Source of the DNA: JAIEOG01 sp964611895 | Lineage (GTDB): Bacteria > Bdellovibrionota > FAC87 > UBA2466 | Direction of reading: 5' to 3' | Assembly: GCA_964611895.1 (NCBI GenBank) | Contig: CAZTDN010000007.1 | Location: forward strand, 1 to 64,000 | Length of the DNA stretch: 64,000 bases | Part shown: positions 52,333 to 62,196 of the stretch, piece by piece | Position numbering within the stretch: the first letter of the stretch is position 1 | How the letters are laid out: every line of letters begins with the position of its first letter | Translations under genes and position numbers: made by a program | Notes under the pieces: model-generated | Told to the model about the DNA's origin: nothing | The model's database searches: none | The model's input: the letters and a program-made list of their open reading frames with translations, nothing else

Positions 52333-53109
52333 TTACGGCATCGACTGACCGAGCGCTTTTCGCCCTAAATCGTCGGCACCCGCACCATAAACAGAACTTA
52401 GACTCAGAATATTATTTGCAATGTCGCCCAGCCCACCTGCACTCAGAGCGCCCGTCAGCGCCGCCGCATCATTCAGATCTTGCAAACAGGCGTGCACGTC
52501 CGCCTGACACATTCCCGGATTTCCCACGGAGAGGGCCCCGGTAGCGCTGTGCCCACCGATGTCAGACTGAGTGATTAGGCCGTTGGAATTTCCAGCGGTG
52601 GTGGAATTGCAGGAGGTCGTCCCCCCATCGGAAGTGGCTACCAAAGTATCGGTTTTTGCGACGCGCACGGAACAGTCGACGAGATAACTCAAACTAGCTA
52701 GTAGCGTGGCCGTGTCCCCTGAGACCGCGGTCGAGTAGGCTTCACAAGCTGTCACCGCCGCCGCTCCTGCAGTCTCTTTTTCTTCTGAGTAGGGCAGAAG
52801 CTCTTGAGCTATCTCCCCCACAATGGTGGCCCCGGTACCTGAATTGGAAATAATCTGTACCAGCTCGCTGACCCCTAATCCAGCTCGCGCCATATTCACC
52901 AAGCAAAGACGCTTGTTTTTCTCGTTGGTGCTTGAAAGTTTGTTGTAATTCACAATGGCGCATCCAAAGTCTCTGTCAGCGAGGCACTTTTGTGCTTCCT
53001 CTATGTATTCGCTGTCCGATCCGGGGGCTGCGAAACCGCTGTACATATTGCAGGAACACAGCAGCAAAGCTGAAAGTACTATTCCGAACGCATATTTTGT
53101 TTTCTGCAT
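52333..53109 (-). CDS. Lipoprotein of unknown function
   Basis: A 258-residue lipoprotein: the signal ends with the lipobox LLCSC and a modified cysteine (C-N-M-Y). The mature part has one likely tetratricopeptide-like helix pair (YIEEAQKCLADRDFGCAIVNYNKL) and is otherwise Ala/Gly/Ser/Thr-rich. Seven or eight cysteines suggest disulfides. It is the first gene of the minus-strand group that includes the barrel protein and the M16 pair. The ribosome site is weak. Confidence 0.7.
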   Translation of the reverse strand: MQKTKYAFGIVLSALLLCSCNMYSGFAAPGSDSEYIEEAQKCLADRDFGCAIVNYNKLSSTNEKNKRLCLVNMARAGLGVSELVQIISNSGTGATIVGEIAQELLPYSEEKETAGAAAVTACEAYSTAVSGDTATLLASLSYLVDCSVRVAKTDTLVATSDGGTTSCNSTTAGNSNGLITQSDIGGHSATGALSVGNPGMCQADVHACLQDLNDAAALTGALSAGGLGDIANNILSLSSVYGAGADDLGRKALGQSMP

Positions 53110-53443
53110 GGCTTAGTCTCTGGAAGAAGTTGGAAGTGAATCCCAACGGAGATTTTCGGCGGCTTAGCTAAATAAAGCATGGGCCCCAGCGTCAAACCCT
53201 TCCACAGAAGCGGCAACACAGCTAAATTGCTCTTAATTTCAAGGGCTTATATTGACCAACGTCTTGCCACCAGAAGTATACGCAAGTCGCTGCGGGTAAC
53301 TCCTCGTAATCGAAATTCTTTTCTCATCCCCCCACCACGGCCCCGTACAGAATCTCGGTTGCGTATTCGAAGCGCATACAGCCCGATGAAGCCTGATGAA
53401 AGCTGGCAAAGCATTTGTAATTGAAACCTTCTAGGGGGACACC
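53110..53443. other. 334-base intergenic region between divergent lipoprotein genes
   Basis: No gene or RNA was recognised. On the plus strand TTGACC (53252-53257) and TATACG (53277-53282) lie 19 bases apart, a weak promoter candidate. AGGGGG precedes the plus-strand lipoprotein ATG. The rest shows no clear repeat or hairpin. Confidence 0.4.
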
Positions 53444-54028
53444 ATGCACCGCTACTTTTTCTTGGCAGCTTTGCTCGGAATTGCGCTCGCTGGCTGCGGC
53501 CGCGCTTTGGATAACCAAGACGGAATGTTGGAATCGGCAGATTTCATTCGAGCTCAGGATGGAACTCTCTACTCAATCGAATGCCTTAAAACAGAAGGCC
53601 CCAAAATCACCGCGGGAGTGCCCGGAGCAGGAAGGACTTGTGCTGCCGATAAACTAAATGAATCCCAGGTGCGTGGGATGTACCAGGCAAAGAAGAAAAA
53701 GAAACAAACCTACCTGCAGACTTTGACGCCGGAAACCTACTACGGCGGGGTCAACTCGGGGCAATTCTGCAACCAGTACTTTGGTAGCGGCAGTGGGAAT
53801 AGCTGTTACGGATGGTTGGGCTACGGCCAGAATTATTACAATAGCCAAGCCTACCAACCCACCTGCTCGAGTTGTTGGGGAGGAAGCGCGCAGCAAAACC
53901 CCTTTGGTGGGTATGGTGGCTACCCTCAACAATCCCAATGCGGATCGCCCTGCTCTACGTCCATGCCGTGGGCCTCGCAGCCTTTTTATCAAAACTGGAA
54001 TAACTGGGGCTGGTGGTACCAGTGGTAG
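53444..54028 (+). CDS. Small Gly/Tyr/Cys-rich lipoprotein
   Basis: The 194-residue product is a lipoprotein (lipobox LAGC, mature Cys18). A normal ~65-residue region leads to a lysine patch (KKKKK) and then an aromatic, low-complexity tail rich in Gly, Tyr, Asn, Gln, Ser and Trp with many cysteines (YGQNYYNSQAYQP, CSSCWGG, WNNWGWWYQW). It could be an adhesive or surface-coat protein held by disulfides. It ends with a 74-base overlap with the convergent 1311-residue gene. No family was recognised. Confidence 0.7.
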   Translation: MHRYFFLAALLGIALAGCGRALDNQDGMLESADFIRAQDGTLYSIECLKTEGPKITAGVPGAGRTCAADKLNESQVRGMYQAKKKKKQTYLQTLTPETYYGGVNSGQFCNQYFGSGSGNSCYGWLGYGQNYYNSQAYQPTCSSCWGGSAQQNPFGGYGGYPQQSQCGSPCSTSMPWASQPFYQNWNNWGWWYQW

Positions 54029-57000
54029 GCTGTTTCCGATAGAACGGTGTGTAGCGAGGCTGTGCTGCGAGTCCGCCATTCGGATCTCGCAGGGTTAGCA
54101 GGGAGCTGTAATACGGATCTCGCTCCAGCACCCCCTCCCAGCGTGTGCGCATCCACTTGCTCTCCCGTTCCAAGCGTAGTCGATTGACTCCACTTTCATC
54201 GCTGCCTCGATTGGCCGATTCCAAATGCACCAAAACCGCATGAGGAGTCCAAAGATTGCGGTACCCGGCCTCTCGAACTCGCAGACCGAAATCTACGTCA
54301 TTGTAGGCAATCGCAAGGTCTTTTTCGTTAAACCCGCCAACCTCAAAGAAAATCGCCTTACGCACGACCAAACACGCTGCTGTTACCGCTGAAACGACTG
54401 AGGGTACTTGCAAACGGCAATGAGAGACATTCGAATCACCAGGGGCAAATCGGTAACGGTGATCCGCCACACCGCCAATCCCCAAGGTAACACCAGCGTG
54501 CTGAATCCGCCCATCAGGATACAGCAGCTTGGCTCCTACGCACCCCACTCCTCTGCGAGCTGCGAGCGAAACCATTTCATCTAACCATTCCGAACTCACC
54601 ATTTCCAAGTCGTTGTTTAAGAGCGCAAGAAACTGCCCTTGCGCTGCGCGTGCCCCCAGGTTGATCAGCGCGGAAAAGTTGAACTCTGCCTCATGGCGCA
54701 AAATACGAATCCGAGGATCGGATTTAAGCTCTCGAAAATACGCAAGGGTGGACGGGTCCGTGGATTGGTTGTCCAAGATAATCAATTCCCAGTTTGGATA
54801 CTGAGTAGTCTCCCGCAATCCTCGGACCACACCCTGCAAAAGATCTTTGCGATCACGCGTCGGAATTAACACCGATACCAAGGGCGCTGGGGACGGCAGC
54901 TGAAATCGAACCCGATGTGTAAAACCGTACCCAGGCTCTACATGGACACTTTCGCCCCTGCGCGAGTAGTACTCCCGAATGGCGTTCCGAGCGCGCTCGT
55001 GAGCATAGGACTTTTGATTTTCGGAGAGAGCAACGGAGCCAGGGATGGCGCGCCAATGGTACAAGACTTCAGGAACATGACGAATGCGTTCCGGTGAAGT
55101 CTGTTCACTAAAACGGAGCACCAAATCATAATCCTGACTGCCTTCAAAACCCTTACGAAAACCACCGATTTTGCGCAGCAGGGAAGTGCGGTAAACACCC
55201 AAATGCGAAATATAATTTTGAGCGGTAAGAAGTTCTGGGTTCCAACCAGCCTTGAAATGCGGATCAAAGCGCCGACCAAAAATATCGATCTTATCCTCAT
55301 CAGAATAGATTAAGTCGAGATCGGGTTTAAGGGTGATTTCTTGCGCGACTACCGCTAAAGCGTGCGACGCAAGCTCATCATCGTGATCCAATAAAACGCA
55401 AAAAGTTCCCGTGGCTAGACCGAGCGCTGAGTTTGAAGCCTCAGAAATATGCCCATTCTGGGTACGCCGAACAACCTTGATCCGAGAGTCTTTCCGACTG
55501 TACTCCTCCAAGACGCGCACCACGTCTGAGGTAGACGCATCGTCCGCAATACAGAGTTCCCAATAGGGATAAATTTGATTCACTACCGACTCAATCGCTC
55601 TTCTTAGCCAGGCCTCTGGGGAGTTGAATACGGGCAGCAATATCGAAAACACCAAAGGCGAATCTATTTTTTTCACCCAGGCTTCGATACTCTTGCGATC
55701 GGAACTAGTCAGGGCGCCCTGATTCTGGAGCCAGGCTCCGTACGCATCCACAACTGGGATATTGAGCTCTGCCCGCAAGTAGGCAGGACGTAGGAGCCGT
55801 GCCCAACGAGCCCAGGGCAGAGATCTCAACGCCGCCTCGAATCGGCTGATGCGTCGAACGCGGATTCGAGGTTCAGCCAGCGAACGAACGCCGATTAATA
55901 CCAAGCTTTCGATAGAAACCCCTGTCTTGAGAACAAGGTGATTTTGAGGGATTCGAATTTCTTGCTGCGTAAACTGTCCATCCACCCGAAAACCGAAGCG
56001 GATCGAAAGCGGCCCGGGTGTCCCAATACACTTAAGCAGCAACCAGCCTTTGGGAAAAACTGTGCAACCCGCCGTGAACTCGCCTTCGTTACCGGCGCTG
56101 ATGGTTCTTAGAACCAGAGGACGAAAAAAAAAAGCGCTCTGTTGGAGAGCCGCTGAGGCGTTTTTCACTTTCCGGTACACCCGGCGCAAAAATGCTCCCG
56201 CCCTGGGAATTGCCAGAACCCGCCTTCGAATGGCCTTGCTTAGGCGATGTAAAGTCCAACGCGGTTGTGGGGATCGCAATGCCGATTCCACCGCGGGAAC
56301 CCGAGGCAGCACACTCGGACCCAACGCCTGATGAAACAGCCCTTTTAGCTGAGCATAATGATGCGCCTTATCCCCGCGCGTCACAGCCGCCTGCATTGCG
56401 GCTTCTCTTTGAAGGTCACCCTCTAAATCGGGAGTTACTCTCAACGCCGAACAGGTCTGGTGGTAAAAAACGGCAAAGCTCGGAAAAGGCGCCCCTTTAG
56501 TAAACACCACTTGCTCGCGAACCAAGTTAAAGACATTGCGCAGGACAAACCAGCTCGGCCTCATAGGGCCTTTAAGGTTCCACTCCTGATCAAAAAGGGA
56601 AAATCCTTCCGGGCTCCACCGAGCGTTTGTAAATACCGCATCGACGGCTGGACCACGCCCCAAACTCCAGCGCAAGAAATCCGACCATAGACTTTGAAAT
56701 CGTTCCCAATCCTGAAAATACGCATGACGTGCAAAGAGCAGACGCAGGGAAACCCCTTTAGCTGCCGCTTCACTTGGAATAGATGTCCACTGCAGATCAC
56801 CTACGCCCTCGACAGAGTACATTTTGCAAGTCTCGTCTGAACTCTGAAGGCGTTTGGAGATAGAAACGCCTCCGGGGCTAGAGACGGAAAACACCGTAGC
56901 CGTTGCGTCCCGACGTCCCTGACCATAGTGCCAAGCAAATTCCTCGCGCTCGATCTGTGCCCTCAGTAAACGCTCCCGAATCGGAGAATTGGATTCACTT

Positions 57001-57890
57001 CCCACAAATAAAAAGGAGTTTGAGAAGTCAGCAAGCAATCCTGCGCGGCTTAGGTTGTCCGCCGCCAACGAGTCGGGGAAATACTTGATAAGTGGGTACC
57101 CCAAGTAATCCCGATACGGCTCCACGGTCGCCAACTCAGCTGCCAGATCCGGCGCCTTCTCAAAAAGCGGCTCGCTCACTACGGTCGTCGGTACTTTATA
57201 GTCTGGAAACGGGTAGTAGCGATCTACCTGGCCAAACCCAGCTCGATTCAGCAGCTCGGTGAGCTCCTTTTTGGAAAATGTGCGCGGTGTCGGCGAATCT
57301 GGGTAGCCTACGATTCCGTCAAACAGCGTCGCACGGTGATCTTCGGCAGCTCCTGACCAGTATTTGAGGCCCAGGGCGTTTTCGATGGCAACCACCAGAA
57401 CTCCGCCCGGTTTAAGAAACTGCCGACAATGTTTGAGCAACCATAGATGGGAAGACCCCTCTGCCCGTTTGAGAAACAGCTCGGAATACTCCAAAACTCC
57501 GATGAGACAAACCACATCGAAACGGCGTTCAGTCTGAAAAGACTCAAAATTTCGGACCTCGCCATCCCAATTACCCAGTCCCGCTAGACGTTCCCTCAAC
57601 ACCTCGAAGCGGGGCTGAGTCCCCTCCACGACGTAAAGAGACCGGGCTTTTTCCGCCAACAGGCGGGAAACCGCGCCCATTCCGGCACCCAATTCGAGAA
57701 CATCCATGCCTGAAAAGTCGAAGGGCCGAAGTAAATTGGCACGTTCCGGACAAAGATGGTATCGAATCGGCCAAGCCTGCGAGTAATACTCCGAGGCAAT
57801 TGCGTGTTGCGAGCTTCTGTCGGAAGCCTGGCGAATGAGGCGGAGAATCTGCCCTTCTACTTCTTGGCCGTCTGAATAGTCGATGTCCAT
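53955..57890 (-). CDS. Large fusion: SAM methyltransferase plus two GT2 glycosyltransferases
   Basis: A 1311-residue protein. Residues ~40-230: class I methyltransferase (DVLELGAGMG 63-72, LIGVLEYSE). Residues ~300-740: unrecognised middle with a proline-rich run, probably a linker or sugar-binding part. Residues ~747-960: first GT2 (SILLPVFNSPEAWLRRAIES, DHDDE 836-840, YHWRAIPGS). Residues ~1003-1240: second GT2 (VSVLIPTRDRKDLLQ, NND 1092-1094, GGFNE, NDVDFGLRVREAGY). Such chains assemble polysaccharide in order. AAGGGA precedes ATG 57890; it is divergent from glmS and overlaps the convergent lipoprotein gene by 74 bases. Confidence 0.85.
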   Translation of the reverse strand: MDIDYSDGQEVEGQILRLIRQASDRSSQHAIASEYYSQAWPIRYHLCPERANLLRPFDFSGMDVLELGAGMGAVSRLLAEKARSLYVVEGTQPRFEVLRERLAGLGNWDGEVRNFESFQTERRFDVVCLIGVLEYSELFLKRAEGSSHLWLLKHCRQFLKPGGVLVVAIENALGLKYWSGAAEDHRATLFDGIVGYPDSPTPRTFSKKELTELLNRAGFGQVDRYYPFPDYKVPTTVVSEPLFEKAPDLAAELATVEPYRDYLGYPLIKYFPDSLAADNLSRAGLLADFSNSFLFVGSESNSPIRERLLRAQIEREEFAWHYGQGRRDATATVFSVSSPGGVSISKRLQSSDETCKMYSVEGVGDLQWTSIPSEAAAKGVSLRLLFARHAYFQDWERFQSLWSDFLRWSLGRGPAVDAVFTNARWSPEGFSLFDQEWNLKGPMRPSWFVLRNVFNLVREQVVFTKGAPFPSFAVFYHQTCSALRVTPDLEGDLQREAAMQAAVTRGDKAHHYAQLKGLFHQALGPSVLPRVPAVESALRSPQPRWTLHRLSKAIRRRVLAIPRAGAFLRRVYRKVKNASAALQQSAFFFRPLVLRTISAGNEGEFTAGCTVFPKGWLLLKCIGTPGPLSIRFGFRVDGQFTQQEIRIPQNHLVLKTGVSIESLVLIGVRSLAEPRIRVRRISRFEAALRSLPWARWARLLRPAYLRAELNIPVVDAYGAWLQNQGALTSSDRKSIEAWVKKIDSPLVFSILLPVFNSPEAWLRRAIESVVNQIYPYWELCIADDASTSDVVRVLEEYSRKDSRIKVVRRTQNGHISEASNSALGLATGTFCVLLDHDDELASHALAVVAQEITLKPDLDLIYSDEDKIDIFGRRFDPHFKAGWNPELLTAQNYISHLGVYRTSLLRKIGGFRKGFEGSQDYDLVLRFSEQTSPERIRHVPEVLYHWRAIPGSVALSENQKSYAHERARNAIREYYSRRGESVHVEPGYGFTHRVRFQLPSPAPLVSVLIPTRDRKDLLQGVVRGLRETTQYPNWELIILDNQSTDPSTLAYFRELKSDPRIRILRHEAEFNFSALINLGARAAQGQFLALLNNDLEMVSSEWLDEMVSLAARRGVGCVGAKLLYPDGRIQHAGVTLGIGGVADHRYRFAPGDSNVSHCRLQVPSVVSAVTAACLVVRKAIFFEVGGFNEKDLAIAYNDVDFGLRVREAGYRNLWTPHAVLVHLESANRGSDESGVNRLRLERESKWMRTRWEGVLERDPYYSSLLTLRDPNGGLAAQPRYTPFYRKQPTTGTTSPSYSSFDKKAARPTAWT

Positions 57891-57968
57891 GAGTCCCTTG
57901 GGGTTAAACTACCCGCCGGGCAGGCTACCCTTGACAGTAGCAAATCCGCAACTGGAAGATGGGCTGTC

Positions 57969-59843
57969 ATGTGCGGAATCATTGGATATATCGGCAATAA
58001 AGACCCCAAGGGGATCTTACTCGACGGGTTGAAACACCTGGAATACCGGGGGTATGACTCTGCTGGCATCGCGGTATTGGAGCCCCAGGAGGTACAGCTA
58101 TTTCGGTGCGAGGGGCGCATCCGTAGCCTGGAGGACCTCCTGGGCGACCGAAGTTTTGAAGGCACATTGGGAATAGGCCACACTCGCTGGGCCACCCACG
58201 GAGCTCCCACAGAAACCAATGCCCACCCCCATAGAGTGGGAGCGATCACCCTAGTTCACAACGGGATCATCGAAAATTACATGGAGTTGCGCGCTCGTTT
58301 GCAGGCGTTGGGGCGGGCCTTTACCAGTGATACCGACTCTGAAATAGTCGCCCATCTTTTTGATGCGGAAGTGCAACAGGGCAAGAGCTTGCGCGAAGCC
58401 GTGGCGACTATTGTTCCTCAACTCAAGGGTTCCTATGCGTTTGTGGTTTTCAGTGACCGCGAGCCCGATAAAATACTGGGCGTGCGGGATGGCGCTCCAT
58501 TATTGCTCGGTTTAGGAGAGGGCGAAAACTTTATAGCTTCGGACGTTCAGGCTATTTTGCACCAAACCAAGAAAATTATTTATTTGAAGAATCATCAGTT
58601 GGCTATTTGCACTCGGGATGGCGTTGAGGTTACCGACACCCAAGGAAGAAAAGAGTCTGTCGAAGTTAAGACCATTTCATGGAATGCCGAGCAAATGGAA
58701 AAAGCGGGATACCGCCATTACATGCTCAAAGAAATCCACGAGCAACCCGAAGCGATTGCTCATACGATCGATGAAAACGTTGACCACGCAAGAGGCATCG
58801 TTTCACTGCAGGCATTAACCTATACCGCTGAAGAGCTGCGCCGCTTTCGGAGGATAAGCATTGTGGCCTGCGGAACTGCTCGCCACGCTGCCTTAGTGGG
58901 GCAGTATTATTTCGAACGTTATGCCAAAATCCCTGTGACTGTGGATTTCGGATCCGAGTTTCGTTACCGCAACGCGATCCTTGGTCCTGAAGACCTGTTA
59001 ATCTTGGTTTCGCAGTCTGGGGAAACTGCCGACACTCTTGCGGCGCTCCAAGAAGGCAAGAACCAGAAAGTTTCCACTCTATCTATTTGTAATGTTCGAG
59101 AGAGCAGCCTTACCCGTGACGCCGACCAAGTCATTTATACGAATGCAGGGCCTGAGATTGGTGTAGCATCGACAAAAGCATTTACTACCCAACTCACGGT
59201 TCTCTACATGCTGGCAGTTCAAATGGGCCATGCTCGGGGTTCTTTGAGCTCAGATTACGCGCAAGAACTGACTCAAGATCTTTTGGGTTTACCCATCCTC
59301 GTTGGAGCAGCTCTCGAGCAAGCAAAAACGATAGAAGAGTTGGCAAAACAGTTTTTAGACCTGCCGTTTTTCTTTTATATGGGCCGAGACGCGCAGTACC
59401 CTATTGCGTTAGAAGGTGCGCTGAAGCTTAAAGAAATCAGCTATGCACACGCGGAAGGTTATCCAGCAGGAGAGCTCAAACATGGGCCGATCGCCTTGAT
59501 CGATCGCTCTACTGCTATCATGGCATTAGCGCCGAGCGACCTTGCGACTCAACGTGGCCCTGTTGAAATGAATCATACCTCTAGGCTTTTGTACGAAAAA
59601 ATGATGAGCAACCTCCAAGTCGTTAAAAGCCGTGGCGGAAAAATCGCAGGTTTTGTGACTCAGGGGGACTCCCACTTTGTAAACGAATCTGAGTTTTCTA
59701 TTCAAGTTCCGAGCGCACCCTGGGGAATAAATCCGATCTTATTCACTATTCCCATGCAGTTGTTCGCTTATTATATGGCTCTGCACCGTGGTACTGACGT
59801 CGACAAACCGCGGAACCTGGCCAAAAGCGTTACCGTGGAATAA
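57969..59843 (+). CDS. glmS: Glutamine--fructose-6-phosphate transaminase
   Basis: This 624-residue enzyme makes glucosamine 6-phosphate, the entry to UDP-GlcNAc for peptidoglycan and the glycans encoded around it. The N-terminal cysteine (MCGIIGYIG) is the glutaminase nucleophile; GHTRWATHG and HPHRVGAITLVHNGIIENYMEL follow, then two SIS domains with ACGTARHAAL and VSQSGETADTLAAL, and the C-terminal DKPRNLAKSVTVE. Normal length is about 610. No glmS riboswitch-like leader was seen in the 78 bases upstream. The stop is five bases from the convergent gmhA stop. Confidence 0.97.
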   Translation: MCGIIGYIGNKDPKGILLDGLKHLEYRGYDSAGIAVLEPQEVQLFRCEGRIRSLEDLLGDRSFEGTLGIGHTRWATHGAPTETNAHPHRVGAITLVHNGIIENYMELRARLQALGRAFTSDTDSEIVAHLFDAEVQQGKSLREAVATIVPQLKGSYAFVVFSDREPDKILGVRDGAPLLLGLGEGENFIASDVQAILHQTKKIIYLKNHQLAICTRDGVEVTDTQGRKESVEVKTISWNAEQMEKAGYRHYMLKEIHEQPEAIAHTIDENVDHARGIVSLQALTYTAEELRRFRRISIVACGTARHAALVGQYYFERYAKIPVTVDFGSEFRYRNAILGPEDLLILVSQSGETADTLAALQEGKNQKVSTLSICNVRESSLTRDADQVIYTNAGPEIGVASTKAFTTQLTVLYMLAVQMGHARGSLSSDYAQELTQDLLGLPILVGAALEQAKTIEELAKQFLDLPFFFYMGRDAQYPIALEGALKLKEISYAHAEGYPAGELKHGPIALIDRSTAIMALAPSDLATQRGPVEMNHTSRLLYEKMMSNLQVVKSRGGKIAGFVTQGDSHFVNESEFSIQVPSAPWGINPILFTIPMQLFAYYMALHRGTDVDKPRNLAKSVTVE

Positions 59844-59848
59844 AAAAC

Positions 59849-60439
59849 CTATCCAAAAAGTTCTGTTTCTACGCAGCCGCAAAGGGTGTGATAGAGGACC
59901 ATGTGTACTTCTTGAATCTGGCTGGTTTCCGAGCCTGGGGCAATGACACAGTAATCCGCGAGTTCACGCACGATGCCTCCCGAATGCCCCGAAAAAACGA
60001 TTGAAGGAACCCCGAGCTGCTTGCACGTCTCTAGTGCGCGAACAATATTGCGGGACTGTCCGCTCGTCGTCAAAGCGAGAAAAGCATCGCTCGAAGTGGC
60101 CTTGCCTTGAAGCTGGCGCGCGAACAGCTCCTCAAAACCAAAATCATTTCCAATCGCCGTAAGAGTCGATGTATCCACGGTCAGCGCTTCTGCAGGCATA
60201 GGAGCCCTGGGTTTAGCAAGCTTGGCGACAAACTCCGCAGCTAGATGCTGTGCGTCTGCAGCCGATCCCCCGTTGCCAGCAATATAAAGGCGCCCACCAT
60301 TGCGATAAACTTTGACCAAAAGTTCAATGGCAGCCCCAAACGCCTGCAGGTCGGAATCCCTATGAAGCATGGCGGTTTTTGCTTCAATTGAAGCGTTGAG
60401 ATTTGCCTGTAGTTTTTTGATGAACTTTTCCATATCCAC
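59849..60439 (-). CDS. gmhA: Sedoheptulose-7-phosphate isomerase
   Basis: The 196-residue SIS-domain enzyme starts heptose synthesis by making glycero-manno-heptose 7-phosphate from sedoheptulose 7-phosphate. GNGGSAADAQHLAAEFVAKL, LTTSGQSRNIVRAL and the active-site SQIQEVHMVLYHTLCG are those of GmhA. The GTG at 60439 overlaps the GT2 stop by one base; an ATG two codons later is also possible. The GmhB-like fragment at the right edge lies on the same strand upstream, so a heptose pathway is likely. Confidence 0.92.
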   Translation of the reverse strand: MDMEKFIKKLQANLNASIEAKTAMLHRDSDLQAFGAAIELLVKVYRNGGRLYIAGNGGSAADAQHLAAEFVAKLAKPRAPMPAEALTVDTSTLTAIGNDFGFEELFARQLQGKATSSDAFLALTTSGQSRNIVRALETCKQLGVPSIVFSGHSGGIVRELADYCVIAPGSETSQIQEVHMVLYHTLCGCVETELFG

Positions 60440-62196
60440 TAAGCGTTATCTCTCGCCGGGATCACTCGGATCAACTGCTTTTTTATCCATGGCTTGATCG
60501 GGTTCAACCACCGCGAATACTTACGGAAAAACGCTCGAAAAACCTGCTCCAAACTGGCTTTCACAGAGAGGTCCGCTCCTGGCACTCGGTTTATTCCAAA
60601 ATCCGATCGGAGCATCTTTTGTAAAATATCGGGGTAGTCCCTCTCGATGCTGACTTCTTCCCAGTATTCGTAAGTTGCTTTACCACGCGAAGCCCCCTCG
60701 GCATGTCTGCCAAAATAGTTTCCCAAGTACAGGTTCTGCTTTCCACGCCGAACGGCCTCAAAACAAAAAGCCACATCTCCGAACCCATTAACACAATCTG
60801 TCTCTCGTAACCCTCCAACGGCATCAAACGTCTGCCGGGACACCATGCAGGCAGCAAAAGTATTTGCATAAACGCTGTGGACCCGAGCACTGAGAACATC
60901 GGAAGCGTGGGAGTTTCCAATACGCACCAAGCGCGCACCACCACCGAACCAACCGCGAATGCCAGCATGTTGCACACGCCTTTCATCAAAACGCAGTTGA
61001 ATCCCCACAGTACCGATCCCTGGGTACAGCGCCCAACGAGCCCAATTAGCAAGATCGACAGACTCGAGTTCTACATCGTTGTTTAGAAATAAAACCGCTT
61101 CTGTTTGTACATACTCTCGCACCGCCCAGTTGTTCATCCGGTTAAAATGAAAACACCCCGGAAATGAGACCAATCTCACTGGAACTTCAAACGTCGAAAG
61201 CATCGCCTCCACTTGAGCGCGCTCGGCAAGATCGGAACCGTTATCCACTAAAATGACTTCCAGTACGACGCCAGACCGATTTTCTATCAATCGTCTTAAG
61301 CAATTCAATGTCAGCTGGGCTTTATCCCTAAAGCAAATTACCGCTGTGACGCGGGGGAGCTCGGGAATAGCTGGTGAGACCCGAATCTGTCGATCTGCAG
61401 CCCTTTCAACTTTCAACGAGAGCATCGCCCGACTCAATGCTCGATTAAGCGCGAGCAAAAGCGGTTCATCGGGAATATCCCAAACACGACTTTGCAAACG
61501 GTAGTAAAGATACAAAGGCACCAGACGCAGTGGGGACGAGAGCCCTGCCAACAACAGAGCGAGGTGTTCGTCTTGACCACTGAGCAGTGGCTCAAACTCA
61601 GGTAAAACTGAGCGTTCCACAACCCAAAAACGTCCCACCCCATTCCAGTGCAATTGGGTGGGCAAACTCCAAGGGGCTTTCGATAAAAAATCGAGGAGGC
61701 GCTTACCCTTCCAATGCAGGGTAACCTCGTGGGTAAAAAATCCTTTTGCAGATTCGTCCCGGTTGATTTCCCAGGCCATTTGATAGAGGGCCGCTGGGCT
61801 AAGAACATCACCAACGCCGACAACCCCCACCCACCCAGATTCTATGTGGCCCAACGCAGTGTTTTTGGCTTTCCATGCTGGGGTGCCCTCAGGCACAGCG
61901 ACAAATTGAAAGCGCGGGTCGTCAGGCAGCCTGTTTGGAACATGACCGACAAAAAGTACCCGCCAATTCGAGTAGGACTGCAATAACAGGCTTTCCCAAG
62001 TGCGTTCCGCTGCCACGGATCCACCGGGAGTTTCATCGATGGCGATGAGGTTAAAAGTGGGGTTGCATGCAAACAGCCCACTCCGGGAACGCTGCTCCTG
62101 GATTTTTTCAAAAAACTCCGCGGGGCATTCGGAACGGCCCAAGGTGGCCCAAGGGAAACGCGCGAGCCATTTAGGCTTAGGGAGTAAGTTCGACAC
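60439..62196 (-). CDS. GT2 glycosyltransferase with degenerate first domain
   Basis: From GTG 62196 the product is 585 residues. Residues ~45-260 resemble a GT2 domain, but the usual D-x-D reads G-V-G-D, so it is probably inactive. Residues ~290-530 are a proper GT2: VTAVICFRDKAQLTLNCLRRL, VDNGSD, FLNNDVELE and a late GGLRETDCVNGFGDVAFCFEA. GTG 62196 is chosen over 62244 because GGAGGAGGGG lies nine bases upstream; that start still overlaps wzt by 20 bases. It may extend the glycan exported by Wzm/Wzt. Confidence 0.82.
   Translation of the reverse strand: MSNLLPKPKWLARFPWATLGRSECPAEFFEKIQEQRSRSGLFACNPTFNLIAIDETPGGSVAAERTWESLLLQSYSNWRVLFVGHVPNRLPDDPRFQFVAVPEGTPAWKAKNTALGHIESGWVGVVGVGDVLSPAALYQMAWEINRDESAKGFFTHEVTLHWKGKRLLDFLSKAPWSLPTQLHWNGVGRFWVVERSVLPEFEPLLSGQDEHLALLLAGLSSPLRLVPLYLYYRLQSRVWDIPDEPLLLALNRALSRAMLSLKVERAADRQIRVSPAIPELPRVTAVICFRDKAQLTLNCLRRLIENRSGVVLEVILVDNGSDLAERAQVEAMLSTFEVPVRLVSFPGCFHFNRMNNWAVREYVQTEAVLFLNNDVELESVDLANWARWALYPGIGTVGIQLRFDERRVQHAGIRGWFGGGARLVRIGNSHASDVLSARVHSVYANTFAACMVSRQTFDAVGGLRETDCVNGFGDVAFCFEAVRRGKQNLYLGNYFGRHAEGASRGKATYEYWEEVSIERDYPDILQKMLRSDFGINRVPGADLSVKASLEQVFRAFFRKYSRWLNPIKPWIKKQLIRVIPARDNA

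Noticed and set aside
57932..57937. Perfect TTGACA upstream of glmS
   Set aside because: No acceptable -10 box lies 15-19 bases downstream, so it is not called a promoter.
57891..57968. glmS ribozyme or riboswitch leader
   Set aside because: Only 78 bases separate the divergent starts and no glmS-ribozyme-like core was seen.
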